Positions 1 to 6,556 are shown, counted from the first letter of the stretch. The stretch is DNA of 8,783 bases from Deltaproteobacteria bacterium (GCA_005879245.1 VBLA01000054.1:1-8783); one strand, 5' to 3'. Notes: generated by a model from the sequence alone, not told the origin. Program-made: numbers and translations.

Positions 1-1098
1 TGGCCGCCCGTCGTGCTGGCGCCCATGGCGGGCGTGACCAACTACCCGTTCCGCAGCCTCTGCCGCGCGTTCGGCGCGGGCCTCTATGTCTCGGAGATGA
101 TCACGGCGCGCGGCTTCCTGGAACACAACCCGAGGACGCACCTCCTCGCCAGCAGCCGCTCCGACGAGCACCCGCGGTCGGTGCAGGTGTACGGCAGCGA
201 CCCGGACGTGGTCGAGGAGATGGCGCGCCGGCTGGCGGGCGAGGGCGTCCACCACATCGACATGAACTTCGGCTGCCCGGCGCCCAAGATCACGCGCCGC
301 GGCGGGGGCAGCGCGATCCCGGTGAAGCCGCGGTTGATGGCGCGCCTCGTGCGCGCGGCGGTTCGCGGAGCCGACGGGGTGCCGGTGACCGTCAAGGTCC
401 GGAAGGGGATCCACGAGGGTCTTCTCACCTACCTCGACGCGGGTCGCGTCGCCGAGGATGAGGGCGCCGCAGCGATCGGTCTCCACGCTCGCACCGCCGC
501 CCAGCTCTACGGCGGCGAGGCCGATTGGGCCGCGATCGCGCATCTCAAGGGAGCGGTCCGCATCCCCGTCCTCGGGAACGGCGACGTGTGGGAGTGCTGG
601 GACGCGCTCCGGATGCTCCGCGCGACCGGTTGCGACGGGGTGATCGTCGGCCGCGGTTGCCTCGGCCGGCCGTGGCTCTTCGCGGAGCTGGCCGCCGTTT
701 TCGACGGCCGTGAGCCGGGACCGCAGCCGCGGCTCGGGGAGATCGTCCCCATCATGCGCGATCACGCCGAGCGCCTGCTGGCCTTCTTCGGCCCCGCCCA
801 GGGCGTCCGGCAGATGCGGAAGTGGTGCCTCTGGTACACGAGCGGCTTCCGCGGTGCGGCTCGGCTGCGCGTGCACCTGCTCCGCATCGAGAGCCTCGAC
901 GAGATGCTCGGCCTCCTCGCCCAGCTCGATCCCGAGGAGCCCTTCCCGCTCGATGCCCTCCGCCGGAGCCCCAGCAAGAGTGGGCGCACCCAGGTGGTCC
1001 AGCTGCCGCACGGCTACCTCGCCGCGCGGGACGACGACCTCCCGCCGCCGGCGGTCGACGACGTGGCGGGGTGGGATGCCGCGCTCTCGGGCGGCTGA
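1..1098 (+). CDS. dus: tRNA-dihydrouridine synthase (Dus/DusB-like), 5' end cut by window edge
   Basis: FMN-dependent reduction of uridine to dihydrouridine in the tRNA D-loop, in the cytoplasm. The frame is open from base 1 and reads into the conserved N-terminal strand (VVLAPMAGVTN). An internal GTG at 13 is therefore unlikely to be the true start, and the first dozen or so residues lie outside the window. Counting from position 13, I see the FMN-site motif APMAGVTNYPFR (3-14), the catalytic-cysteine motif NFGCPAPK (C88), RGGGSAIP just after it, VKVRKG, the HARTAAQLYGG segment, and the phosphate-binding GNGDV and GVIVGRGCLGRPWLF. A helical RNA-binding region follows to about residue 330, then a short proline/aspartate-rich tail. 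Length and motif order are normal for the family. It is followed 6 nt later by an RluA-type gene in the same direction, so the two are probably co-transcribed. Assignment to Dus is firm; the DusB rather than DusA/C subtype is inferred. Confidence 0.95.
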   Translation, partial: WPPVVLAPMAGVTNYPFRSLCRAFGAGLYVSEMITARGFLEHNPRTHLLASSRSDEHPRSVQVYGSDPDVVEEMARRLAGEGVHHIDMNFGCPAPKITRRGGGSAIPVKPRLMARLVRAAVRGADGVPVTVKVRKGIHEGLLTYLDAGRVAEDEGAAAIGLHARTAAQLYGGEADWAAIAHLKGAVRIPVLGNGDVWECWDALRMLRATGCDGVIVGRGCLGRPWLFAELAAVFDGREPGPQPRLGEIVPIMRDHAERLLAFFGPAQGVRQMRKWCLWYTSGFRGAARLRVHLLRIESLDEMLGLLAQLDPEEPFPLDALRRSPSKSGRTQVVQLPHGYLAARDDDLPPPAVDDVAGWDAALSGG

Positions 1099-1104
1099 GC
1101 CGCC

Positions 1105-1989
1105 GTGGGGTACACGGTACCGGCACGCATCTCGCTGGGGGAGTGTCTCGCCCGACTGCACGCCGAGGCATCCGGCCGGACGCGGAAGCAGATGCTCGCG
1201 GGGGGCCGCGTCCGCGTCAACGGCGCCATCACCCGGCGCGCGGACACTCCGCTCGCCGCCGGCGACGTCGTGGAGGTCGGCGCCAGGGCGCCGCGCGCGC
1301 CGCTGCTGCCCGGCCTTGCGCTCGTCTACGAGGACGACGACGTGATCATCGTCGACAAGCCGGCCGGCCTCCTCACCATCGCGACGGAGCGCGAGCGGGA
1401 GCGGACCGCGTACACGCATCTCATGGCTCACGCGCGCGCACGCCGGCCGCCGGCCCGGGTCTTCGTGGTACACCGCCTCGATCGACTCGCCTCCGGGCTC
1501 CTCGTCTTCGCCACGTCACCCGGGGCGAAGCGAACGCTGCAGGCGCAGTTCGCGGCGCACACCGTCGAGCGGACGTACCTGGCGGTCGTCGAGGGAGCGC
1601 TCGCGCGACCCCAGGGCACGATCATGAGCCGGCTCCTCGACGACGCACCAGGCCGCGTGCGCGAGACGCACCGACCCCGAGCCGGGCGCGCCGCCGTCAC
1701 CCGCTGGCGCGTGCTCCGCGCGGGAACGCGTCACACCCTGGTGGAGGTGCGGCTCGAGACCGGTCGGCGGAACCAGATCCGCGTGCACTTCGCCGGACTC
1801 GGGCATCCGGTCGCCGGGGACGCCGCGTACGGCAGTCGGACCGATCCCTTCGGCCGTCTCGCGCTCCACGCTCACGTGCTGGGCTTCGACCACCCCCGGA
1901 GTGGCGCCCGCCTGCGCTTCGCGTCGAAAGCACCCAGCGCATTCGCGAAGCTTCCTGCAGAGACGTCACGCAAGAGACCGCCATCTTGA
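1105..1989 (+). CDS. RluA-family RNA pseudouridine synthase with N-terminal S4 domain
   Basis: Isomerises specific uridines to pseudouridine in rRNA or tRNA. The 294-residue protein has an S4-type RNA-binding domain at about residues 8-60 (SGRTRKQMLAGGRVRVNG followed by AGDVVEVG). The catalytic domain opens with YEDDDVIIVDKPAGLL (75-90) and carries the signature VVHRLDRLASGLLVFA (121-136), where D126 is the expected catalytic aspartate. Downstream are TYLAVVEG, ETGRRNQIRVHFAGLGHPVAGD (219-239), AAYG and RLALHAHVLGF, all standard RluA/RluC/RluD blocks. The usual TSG after the catalytic region reads ASG. The start is GTG at 1105, 6 nt after the stop of the dus gene; I see no strong Shine-Dalgarno, so coupled translation is likely. 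The target uridine (RluC-, RluD- or TruC-like) cannot be told from motifs. Confidence 0.93.
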   Translation: MGYTVPARISLGECLARLHAEASGRTRKQMLAGGRVRVNGAITRRADTPLAAGDVVEVGARAPRAPLLPGLALVYEDDDVIIVDKPAGLLTIATERERERTAYTHLMAHARARRPPARVFVVHRLDRLASGLLVFATSPGAKRTLQAQFAAHTVERTYLAVVEGALARPQGTIMSRLLDDAPGRVRETHRPRAGRAAVTRWRVLRAGTRHTLVEVRLETGRRNQIRVHFAGLGHPVAGDAAYGSRTDPFGRLALHAHVLGFDHPRSGARLRFASKAPSAFAKLPAETSRKRPPS

Positions 1990-2007
1990 TAGTCGGATGC
2001 CCCGTGT

Positions 2008-2036
2008 TTGACAGCACCGTGGAGAGCGCGGAAAGT
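2008..2036 (+). promoter_or_regulatory. Candidate promoter ahead of paralog A
   Basis: A perfect -35 hexamer TTGACA (2008-2013) is followed after 17 nt by GAAAGT (2031-2036), which matches the -10 consensus at only three of six positions. It lies in the gap after the RluA gene and upstream of the small protein gene. The spacing is right but the -10 is poor, so this is only a candidate. Confidence 0.25.
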
Positions 2037-2092
2037 GGAGGTCTCGTCGTAACCGGGTTCATGTCGCCTTGCCGCTCGGGCGCATTTTCCAC

Positions 2093-2105
2093 AGGAGGTT
2101 TTCTG
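2093..2105 (+). promoter_or_regulatory. Strong Shine-Dalgarno facing an in-frame CTG codon
   Basis: AGGAGG (2093-2098) is followed by TTTT and then CTG (2103-2105), in frame with paralog A. No ATG, GTG or TTG lies at a useful distance. The zinc-ribbon gene on the other strand has the same geometry with an ATG (AGGAGG, TTTC, ATG). The site may mark a rare CTG start or a former ATG start of paralog A. Third codon positions are almost all G/C for the first dozen codons from this CTG and mixed before it, which fits coding beginning here. Confidence 0.35.
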
Positions 2106-2165
2106 GCGCTCTTCCCGTCCCGCAACCGGTCCGTCGCGCAGCTTCGTTCGCGCTCGACCCCGGTG

Positions 2166-2480
2166 ATGGCAGTTGGACAGCGTGTCTTCGTCAATTGTCC
2201 CGGCAATCGCTCCGGGTCGGTGATCCTCGGCGACGCGAGCGGCAAGATCCTCTCGGCCGTGCATCTCGCCGACGGCGTCGAGGTCGAGGTGATCGCGTGG
2301 CGACCGGGTTGGAGCGACGCGCGCTATCGCGTCCGGGCGTCAGCCGATGGCGCCGATGGCTGGCTCCCGGCCGACAACTTGCGCCGGGCGCTCGTTCCGC
2401 TCCCCGAACCCGCGCCTCCCAAGGCGCAGGAAGCGCCCGTCGCGGAGACCAGCAGGCGACGCTTCGGGCAATCCGTCTAG
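2166..2480 (+). CDS. Small unassigned protein, paralog A (SH3-like candidate domain)
   Basis: I do not recognise a named family. Counting from ATG 2166, the 104-residue protein has a domain at about 3-73: VGQRVFVNC (3-11), GSVIL, ADGVEVEVIAWRP (35-47), RYRVRA (53-58) and DGWLPADNLR (64-73). A Pro/Ala/Glu-rich tail ends in an Arg-rich stretch. A closely similar domain is encoded on the minus strand at about 3625-3840 (paralog B), with roughly half of the residues identical by eye, which is good evidence that both are real. The repeated beta-strand pattern ending in GWL and an L resembles bacterial SH3-like domains; that is inference. The start is uncertain. ATG 2061 and GTG 2163 are also in frame, and a strong Shine-Dalgarno at 2093 points to CTG 2103. 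No signal peptide is evident for any start. The gene ends 36 nt before the hemolysin III gene on the same strand, so co-transcription is possible. Confidence 0.65.
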   Translation: MAVGQRVFVNCPGNRSGSVILGDASGKILSAVHLADGVEVEVIAWRPGWSDARYRVRASADGADGWLPADNLRRALVPLPEPAPPKAQEAPVAETSRRRFGQSV

Positions 2481-2516
2481 ACCGGTGGTGATCTGACCGT
2501 CTCGGCTTCTCGTCCC

Positions 2517-3155
2517 GTGCACGTGAAGCCGCGCCTCCGCGGCCTGCTGCACCAGTACGCCTTCTTCGCCTCGCTACCCGCCCTCCTCATCCTCCTCTGC
2601 TCGTCGCCGACCGGGCGCGCCACCGTCGCCGCGACCGTCTACGGTCTCAGCCTCGTGGCGATGTTCGGCGTGAGCGCGCTCTACCACCGCGTCACCTGGT
2701 CGGTGGGTGCCCGCCGCTGGATGGGACGTCTCGACCACGCGATGATCAACGTGCTCATCGCCGGCACGTTCACGCCCCTCGGGGTGCTCGTGCTCTCCGG
2801 TACGCTCGCCACCGCTTCCCTGGTGCTCATGTGGGGTGGCGCGATCGCGAGCACCCTGCTCCACGTGTTCTGGATCGACGCTCCGAAGTGGCTCAGCGCG
2901 GTCGTCTACGTCGTCCTCGGCTGGGGCGGTGCCGCGACGCTCCCCCGGCTCGTGTCGCACGTCGGCTGGGGACCGACCGCGCTCCTCGCGCTGGGTGGCG
3001 CGCTCTACTCGGCCGGCGCGGCCGTCTACGCGCTCCGCCGTCCCGACCCCGCTCCCGCGGTGTTCGGCTACCACGAGGTGTTCCACGCGCTCGTGATCGC
3101 GGCGGCTGCTACACACTACGCGGTCGTCGCGCTCTACGTGCTCCCGAGCGCGTGA
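2517..3155 (+). CDS. Hemolysin III / PAQR-family integral membrane protein
   Basis: A 212-residue polytopic inner-membrane protein with about seven hydrophobic segments (roughly 15-30, 36-55, 75-95, 99-119, 125-142, 152-172, 186-208). The motif set is that of the HlyIII/PAQR (YqfA-like) family: KPRLRGLLHQ near the N terminus, SALYHR (53-58), RLDHAMINVLIAGTFTP (71-87) and FGYHEVFHALVIAAAATHY (183-201). The Ser/His/Asp set (S53, H57, D73, and H186, H190, H200) corresponds to the family's metal-binding, hydrolase-like site. The physiological role of bacterial members is poorly settled and the name hemolysin is historical. The start is GTG at 2517, with a second GTG at 2523 possible; no strong Shine-Dalgarno is seen. 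The gene converges on the minus-strand zinc-ribbon gene with only 63 nt between stops, and I see no clear terminator there. Confidence 0.93.
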   Translation: MHVKPRLRGLLHQYAFFASLPALLILLCSSPTGRATVAATVYGLSLVAMFGVSALYHRVTWSVGARRWMGRLDHAMINVLIAGTFTPLGVLVLSGTLATASLVLMWGGAIASTLLHVFWIDAPKWLSAVVYVVLGWGGAATLPRLVSHVGWGPTALLALGGALYSAGAAVYALRRPDPAPAVFGYHEVFHALVIAAAATHYAVVALYVLPSA

Positions 3156-3218
3156 AGCCGACGCCGCGCTGAGACCGCCGCCAGCGCTTCGTCGCTCGAT
3201 GGCGTCGCTGCGCCGGGG

Positions 3219-3416
3219 CTACGAAGTCGGCTTGACGGCGAGGGGCGCCTTCGCCGTGGGACGCGAGTTGTCGGCCATCAAGAAGGTAGCGCGCGAGACG
3301 GTGACCACCGACTTACAGCGCGGACACAGGGGACTCATGCTACTGCCAGCTACGCCTTCGAGGTACGAGAGGGAGGCGTTGCAGTGCGGACAGGGCCCAA
3401 ACCACGCTGTTGCCAT
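3219..3416 (-). CDS. Small zinc-ribbon protein (65 aa)
   Basis: The protein begins MATAWFGPCPHCNASL and carries two CPxC knuckles: C9/C12 (CPHC) and C31/C34 (CPRC), 18 residues apart. This is a typical four-cysteine zinc ribbon. The second knuckle is followed by a hydrophobic strand (KSVVTV) and a basic, Pro/Ala-rich tail. The start is well supported by AGGAGG ending 4 nt before the ATG. Without signal or membrane segments it should be cytoplasmic. The gene starts inside the 3' end of paralog B in another frame (67-nt overlap), so its translation is probably coupled to that gene. The zinc-binding role is inferred from the cysteines; the partner, if any, is unknown. The coding call rests on the cysteine pattern plus the ribosome site. 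Confidence 0.7.
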   Translation of the reverse strand: MATAWFGPCPHCNASLSYLEGVAGSSMSPLCPRCKSVVTVSRATFLMADNSRPTAKAPLAVKPTS

Positions 3417-3922
3417 GAAACCTCCTTCGTCATGCGGAGGCGGCCGGGGATGCCCCCGCCTGCACTCTTCGAGGAAGAGGGAATGCTCTTCATCGCGACG
3501 CCGTCGGCGACGGCCCGGGACCGTCGAGTGCGCTGAGGTTTCCCAGGCGGGGTCCGTGTCGGCAATGCGAGCCGGGGAGATGGCGCCGCCGTGGCGATCT
3601 TCGGCACCAGGGCAGGCTCGCGGGGCTTGAGACTTGCGGCACCCAACCAGCCCTCGATCCCACCGCTGGTCGCAACCACGCGATAGCGGGTGTCGCCGCC
3701 CCGACGCGGGCGCCACGCGAGGATCTCGACCTCGACCCCATCAGCGACTGTCGCGAGCGCGCTCGTTCCGTTCTCGTCAGTGAGCGTCACGCGGTCGGAC
3801 CCGTTCTTCCTGCACGTCACGACCACTCGCCGACCTACCCCGAGGACCGGAGGGTCCTTCGGGCTGGACGGCAGCCGAACACCTGCAAACATGGGGAACC
3901 GGGGACCCCGCGGAAGGGGCAT
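3350..3922 (-). CDS. Unassigned protein, paralog B (same domain as paralog A)
   Basis: A 190-residue protein of unrecognised family. Residues 29-100 repeat the paralog A domain: VGRRVVVTC (29-37), ADGVEVEILAWRP (60-72), RYRV (79-82) and EGWLGAASLK (90-99). About 28 residues precede the domain, Pro-rich and without a clear signal peptide. After the domain comes a long Pro/Ser/Arg-rich, probably disordered tail. The start at 3922 is supported by GGGAGG (3935-3930) with a 7-nt spacer; M11 lacks such a site. The last 22 codons overlap the zinc-ribbon gene in a different frame. Bias toward G/C at third positions fades over this overlap, so the extreme C terminus may be unconstrained or the result of a lost earlier stop. 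It lies 181 nt downstream of the DUF6607 gene on the same strand and may have its own promoter. Function unknown; an SH3-like fold is only inferred. Confidence 0.7.
   Translation of the reverse strand: MPLPRGPRFPMFAGVRLPSSPKDPPVLGVGRRVVVTCRKNGSDRVTLTDENGTSALATVADGVEVEILAWRPRRGGDTRYRVVATSGGIEGWLGAASLKPREPALVPKIATAAPSPRLALPTRTPPGKPQRTRRSRAVADGVAMKSIPSSSKSAGGGIPGRLRMTKEVSWQQRGLGPVRTATPPSRTSKA
3421..3426 (-). promoter_or_regulatory. Shine-Dalgarno of the zinc-ribbon gene
   Basis: On the minus strand this reads AGGAGG, with AA just upstream, 4 nt before the ATG at 3416-3414. It lies within the coding region of paralog B and decides the start of the smaller gene. Confidence 0.65.
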
Positions 3923-4048
3923 TTTTTCGCCTCCCTTGGTCGCGGCCTGGGGAACCCGACGGCCGCGCGGAGGCCAATGCCCGCGAGGTGGTGGGCCGCC
4001 TTGGTGCCACGACCCGGTCCACTACCAAGTCGAAGTCACCCGATACGA

Positions 4049-4072
4049 CCTGGGTGCGACGCTACCCCCAGG
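4049..4072 (-). repeat. Inverted repeat CCTGGG / CCCAGG downstream of the DUF6607 gene
   Basis: CCTGGG at 4049-4054 and CCCAGG at 4067-4072 can form a 6-bp stem with a 12-nt loop. It lies about 30 nt after the DUF6607 stop. There is no U-run after it on the minus strand, so a standard intrinsic terminator is not supported. It could be a weak terminator, an RNA-stability hairpin or chance in GC-rich DNA. Confidence 0.35.
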
Positions 4073-4088
4073 CACGGGCGCTTGTCAA
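4059..4088 (-). promoter_or_regulatory. Candidate promoter for paralog B and the zinc-ribbon gene
   Basis: On the minus strand there is a perfect TTGACA (4088-4083), an 18-nt spacer and TAGCGT (4064-4059), a weak -10 hexamer with three of six consensus matches. It sits just after the DUF6607 stop, about 140 nt upstream of the paralog B start. Part of it is covered by the inverted repeat at 4049-4072. Confidence 0.25.
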
Positions 4089-4103
4089 ATCAACGAGGGG
4101 CTT

Positions 4104-5276
4104 TCACTGGCCCCGGCTCCCGGCGAGGTAGCTGCCCACGGTCTCGCGCGCGAGGGTGCGGGCCGTCACCGGCTCCAGCGCCGCACCGTCGTAGAGCTTC
4201 TCGGCGTACTCCAAGAGCGGGGTGAAGAGCTGGCCCTGGTCGGGAGCGGCGCGCAGGGTGAAGCGGTCGCGTGTCGCGATGATCTCGTCCCACGCCGCCT
4301 GCACCTCCTGCCAGAACGGCTCCGTGCGCTCGCGGTAGTGGCGACCGGCCGAGTCGTCGAAGTGCGCGAGGCGCTCGTAGCGGTTGAGCCCGATCTCCTG
4401 GGCGACCACCGGCTGCCGGGTGAGCGGGCGACCGTCCTCGTCGAGCACCACCTTCAGGTTCTCCTCCTCCTGGACCCAGCCGGTCGGCGTGATGGTGAGC
4501 TGGTTGGTGCCGATGAGGACGTGGTAGTCACTGCGCACGGAGAACTCGCGCCGCGGGAGTGGCCGCCACGTCGTCGAGCTACGCCAGGTGGAGACATTCC
4601 CGAGATGCTCCCATCGCCCGTAGGCCTCGTAGCGCGGCGAGTCGTCGACCTGGAACACGGCCTGCGTCCACGCACCCTGCACCTCCTCGGGCGGGAGCCG
4701 CTCCTTTGCCCACGTGTTGTGGCCCCGGTAGGTGAGCAGCTCGGAATCCTCGTAGCGCCAGTCCTGGCGCCAGTGCTTGGTGACGAACGGTCCCTGCATC
4801 GCACCGTCGGCAGTCCGCACGAACATCACCAGCAGGTGCTGCAAGCTCACGAAACGCGGCTCGTTCCGCCGTACGTAGACGTACTCCGTGCCCCAGGACT
4901 GGTAGGGACGATCCGGCACGAAGCCGGGCCGGAAGCCCACCACTTCGAGGAAGTCGAAGCTCGCCCGATACGTGCCCGCCATGGCCAGGATGGCCTGCCG
5001 GTCGCGCTCGACGGCCGTGAGCCCGGGCTCCTGCAGCCTCCGCCACGCGGCACTCGGCGCCAGGTCGAGCTCGACGGGCGATCCCTGGGTCGTACCGCCC
5101 CGGGGCGCGACACCATCCCCCTCGCGAAAGGGCCACGCGAACGTGAACTGGCGCGTCGCCCAGGCCGGGGTCGGCGCGGAAGGGCCCCGTCGAGGGGCGC
5201 AGCTACTCGCGAGCGCCAGGGCGGCGACCAGGAGGGACCAGCGCCGGGCGCCCCCGGACCGTCGGTGCGACCGCAT
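4104..5276 (-). CDS. DUF6607-family putative lipoprotein
   Basis: A 390-residue exported protein. The N terminus has several arginines, then a hydrophobic stretch (WSLLVAALALASS) ending in C26, a plausible lipobox (ALASSC), so it is probably a lipoprotein. The mature part matches what I recall of the DUF6607 family: AGTYRASFDFLE (100-111), FVSLQHLLVMF (142-152), VTKHWRQDWRYE (165-176), FQVDDSPRYEAYGRW (208-222), RPLPRREFSVRSDY (238-251), TPTGWVQEEENLKV (263-276) and QEIGLNRYERL (293-303). The strings of conserved Trp, His, Asp and Arg suggest a binding or enzymatic surface, but no reaction is known to me. ATG 5276 is the only start that keeps a full signal; its Shine-Dalgarno is poor. It follows the DUF4124 gene by 48 nt on the same strand, so the two probably form an operon of envelope proteins. 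Confidence 0.85.
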   Translation of the reverse strand: MRSHRRSGGARRWSLLVAALALASSCAPRRGPSAPTPAWATRQFTFAWPFREGDGVAPRGGTTQGSPVELDLAPSAAWRRLQEPGLTAVERDRQAILAMAGTYRASFDFLEVVGFRPGFVPDRPYQSWGTEYVYVRRNEPRFVSLQHLLVMFVRTADGAMQGPFVTKHWRQDWRYEDSELLTYRGHNTWAKERLPPEEVQGAWTQAVFQVDDSPRYEAYGRWEHLGNVSTWRSSTTWRPLPRREFSVRSDYHVLIGTNQLTITPTGWVQEEENLKVVLDEDGRPLTRQPVVAQEIGLNRYERLAHFDDSAGRHYRERTEPFWQEVQAAWDEIIATRDRFTLRAAPDQGQLFTPLLEYAEKLYDGAALEPVTARTLARETVGSYLAGSRGQ

Positions 5277-5300
5277 CGTCGCATCGTGGCGGGCACGGGC

Positions 5301-5319
5301 GGCGCGCGCAAGGCGCGCC
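5301..5319 (-). repeat. Intercistronic GC hairpin between the DUF4124 and DUF6607 genes
   Basis: GGCGCGC (5301-5307) and GCGCGCC (5313-5319) form a perfect 7-bp stem with a 5-nt loop. On the minus strand it begins 5 nt after the DUF4124 stop and ends about 25 nt before the DUF6607 start. No U-tract follows, so it is more likely an RNA-stability or partial attenuation element than a terminator. GC-rich DNA makes such palindromes fairly common. Confidence 0.4.
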
Positions 5320-5324
5320 CTTTC

Positions 5325-5858
5325 CTACTGCCGCGCGGCGTTCTCCGTCTGGAGCTCCATCACGTCGCGGGGGTTGATCCCGCTCTGGCGCAGGCCGAGC
5401 TCGGCGCGCGCGGTGTTCAGCCAGGCCTCCGGCCCCAGCCGGTAGGGATAGCAGTTCTGCACGCCCGAGATGTCGTCCGCGTGTGCGAACCCGCCGTAAT
5501 AGAGGACACCGGCCGTGTAGCAGCCGAAGCGCAGGCGCGGCGCGTCGTAGATGCGCGGCGCATCGGGGAGCCACCTGGAGCGCGCGGGCGACGCGATCCG
5601 CCGGCGGGCCGCCGGACGGTCGGCGGAGTCCATGACCTGTCCACCCCGGAGATCGAGCACGGGCTCCACGGGTGCTCCCGGAAGACGCTTGACTTCGAGG
5701 GTGATGGGCGTCTTCACGACCGCAGCGTCGGCAGGAACGTTACGGGTGTGGTTGGAGTAGTGCAGCACGCCGCGTCCGTCCTTCCAGCGCCAGACTTCTT
5801 CGGCGCCGACCAGCGCCGGCGCGAGGGTCACCGTGAGGGCCAGCAGGATACTTCTCAT
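5325..5858 (-). CDS. Exported DUF4124 domain protein
   Basis: A 177-residue protein with a clear Sec signal peptide (MRSILLALTVTLAPALVGA, cleavage near residue 19). It continues directly into a DUF4124 motif, EEVWRWKDGRGVLHYSN (20-36), the family's W-[KD]-D-x-x-G-x-x-H-Y-S pattern. The rest is a Pro/Arg-rich linker and a C-terminal region with two cysteines (C113, C136) that could form a disulfide in the periplasm. ATG 5858 is supported by AGGAG (5872-5868) with a 9-nt spacer. DUF4124 proteins are common envelope proteins of proteobacteria with no established biochemical role. It is the first gene of a minus-strand group with the DUF6607 lipoprotein. Domain assignment is confident; function is unknown. 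Confidence 0.88.
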   Translation of the reverse strand: MRSILLALTVTLAPALVGAEEVWRWKDGRGVLHYSNHTRNVPADAAVVKTPITLEVKRLPGAPVEPVLDLRGGQVMDSADRPAARRRIASPARSRWLPDAPRIYDAPRLRFGCYTAGVLYYGGFAHADDISGVQNCYPYRLGPEAWLNTARAELGLRQSGINPRDVMELQTENAARQ

Positions 5859-6150
5859 CTAGTGGATCTCCTTCCGTTCTCCGTGCGGTCGCGCCAAGCG
5901 CGGCCCGCGTGGCTACCGTACCGCTGGAAGCCGCGCGCTGTCCAGATCGAAATTGCCGTCGACGCGGCGCGCTCGCCGACACCGGCTCGACTCCCCGCGT
6001 CATCCGGGGCCGGAGAGAGGGCCTCCTCGTTCAACTCTTACGTGTTTCTGATAAATTCCCCTGGTAGATTCCTTCGCACCGGAGAGATGGCCGTCCGGCG
6101 CCACCAGCACCGACGGGGCGGAAGCGGGTCCGGACCGTCGGTCGCCACAT
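5859..6150. other. Intergenic stretch upstream of the DUF4124 gene
   Basis: I see no gene here. It holds the DUF4124 ribosome site (5868-5872) and a short AT-richer patch at about 6028-6072 that stands out from the GC-rich surroundings and is the likeliest place for a minus-strand promoter. I could not find a convincing -35/-10 pair in it. Confidence 0.5.
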
Positions 6151-6336
6151 CTACGCGCAAAGCGCGCGCTCGATCGCCTCGACGAGCCTGACGCGCGGAA
6201 CCGCCCCGACGATCTGCTCCGCGACGCGCCCTGAGCGCACGAGCACGAGATTCGGGATCGCGCGCACGCCGAAACGCGCGACGGCCACCGGGCTCATCGC
6301 GTCGAGAGTTGCGTCAGTGACCTGCGTCGTGCCCAT
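6151..6336 (-). pseudogene. Thioredoxin remnant: C-terminal half only
   Basis: The 61-codon frame contains SPVAVARFGVRAIPNLVLVRSGRVAEQIVGAVP (15-47). This matches the second half of thioredoxin, from the helix before the cis-proline loop (here RAIPN, P28) through the last strands to the final helix (LVEAIERAL). The N-terminal half, with the WCGPC active site, is absent. The frame stays open upstream to a stop at 6423-6421, but those codons do not resemble thioredoxin, and I find no active-site motif in any minus-strand frame over 6337-6700. The surviving half has no stops and keeps its hydrophobic pattern, so the truncation looks recent or is an assembly join. Without the redox cysteines it cannot act as a thioredoxin. 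It could instead be an expressed small protein, since ATG 6336 is present, but no good Shine-Dalgarno precedes it. Confidence 0.7.
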
Positions 6337-6504
6337 GCATCCCGCGTAGCTCGCGGTCAGTGCTGTTGCAAACGCTTGCCGTCTTGCTACGCGGCGGCGC
6401 TGATGGTCATTTTTCCCTACTCATGAGGGGATCTGGTGTGGTATGGGGGCGACCGGTTCGGATGTGCCACGGTGCACGGCGGCTAGATGAGGAGGGGGTG
6501 AAGG

Positions 6505-6555
6505 ATGGACGGAGAGCCGAGACAGAGGTCCACAACGGTGACACGGCTACTTTGA
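6505..6555 (+). CDS. Possible leader peptide (16 aa)
   Basis: ATG at 6505 is preceded by AGGAGG (6490-6495) with a 9-nt spacer, one of the better ribosome sites in the window. The frame encodes MDGEPRQRSTTVTRLL and stops at 6553-6555, one base before the ATG of the next frame. That spacing is typical of termination-reinitiation. The peptide has no obvious attenuator signature such as a run of one amino acid. It could equally be the start of a gene broken by a frameshift just before 6557. Confidence 0.3.
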   Translation: MDGEPRQRSTTVTRLL

Positions 6556-6556
6556 T

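Noticed and set aside
822..2162. Long plus-strand frame ahead of paralog A in the same frame
   Set aside because: It overlaps the dus and RluA genes out of frame and reads as Arg/Pro/Ala-rich low complexity. Only the part after about 2061 has protein-like content.
3156..3218. Possible bidirectional terminator between the convergent hemolysin III and zinc-ribbon genes
   Set aside because: Only short 5-bp complementary segments (CAGCG / CGCTG) and no T-run on either strand.
3690..6191. A very long open frame on the plus strand (over 800 codons)
   Set aside because: It runs antisense to paralog B, DUF6607, DUF4124 and the thioredoxin remnant, all supported by family motifs, signal peptides or ribosome sites. 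Its translation is Arg/Pro/Gly-rich with no domain. Long antisense frames are expected in GC-rich coding DNA.
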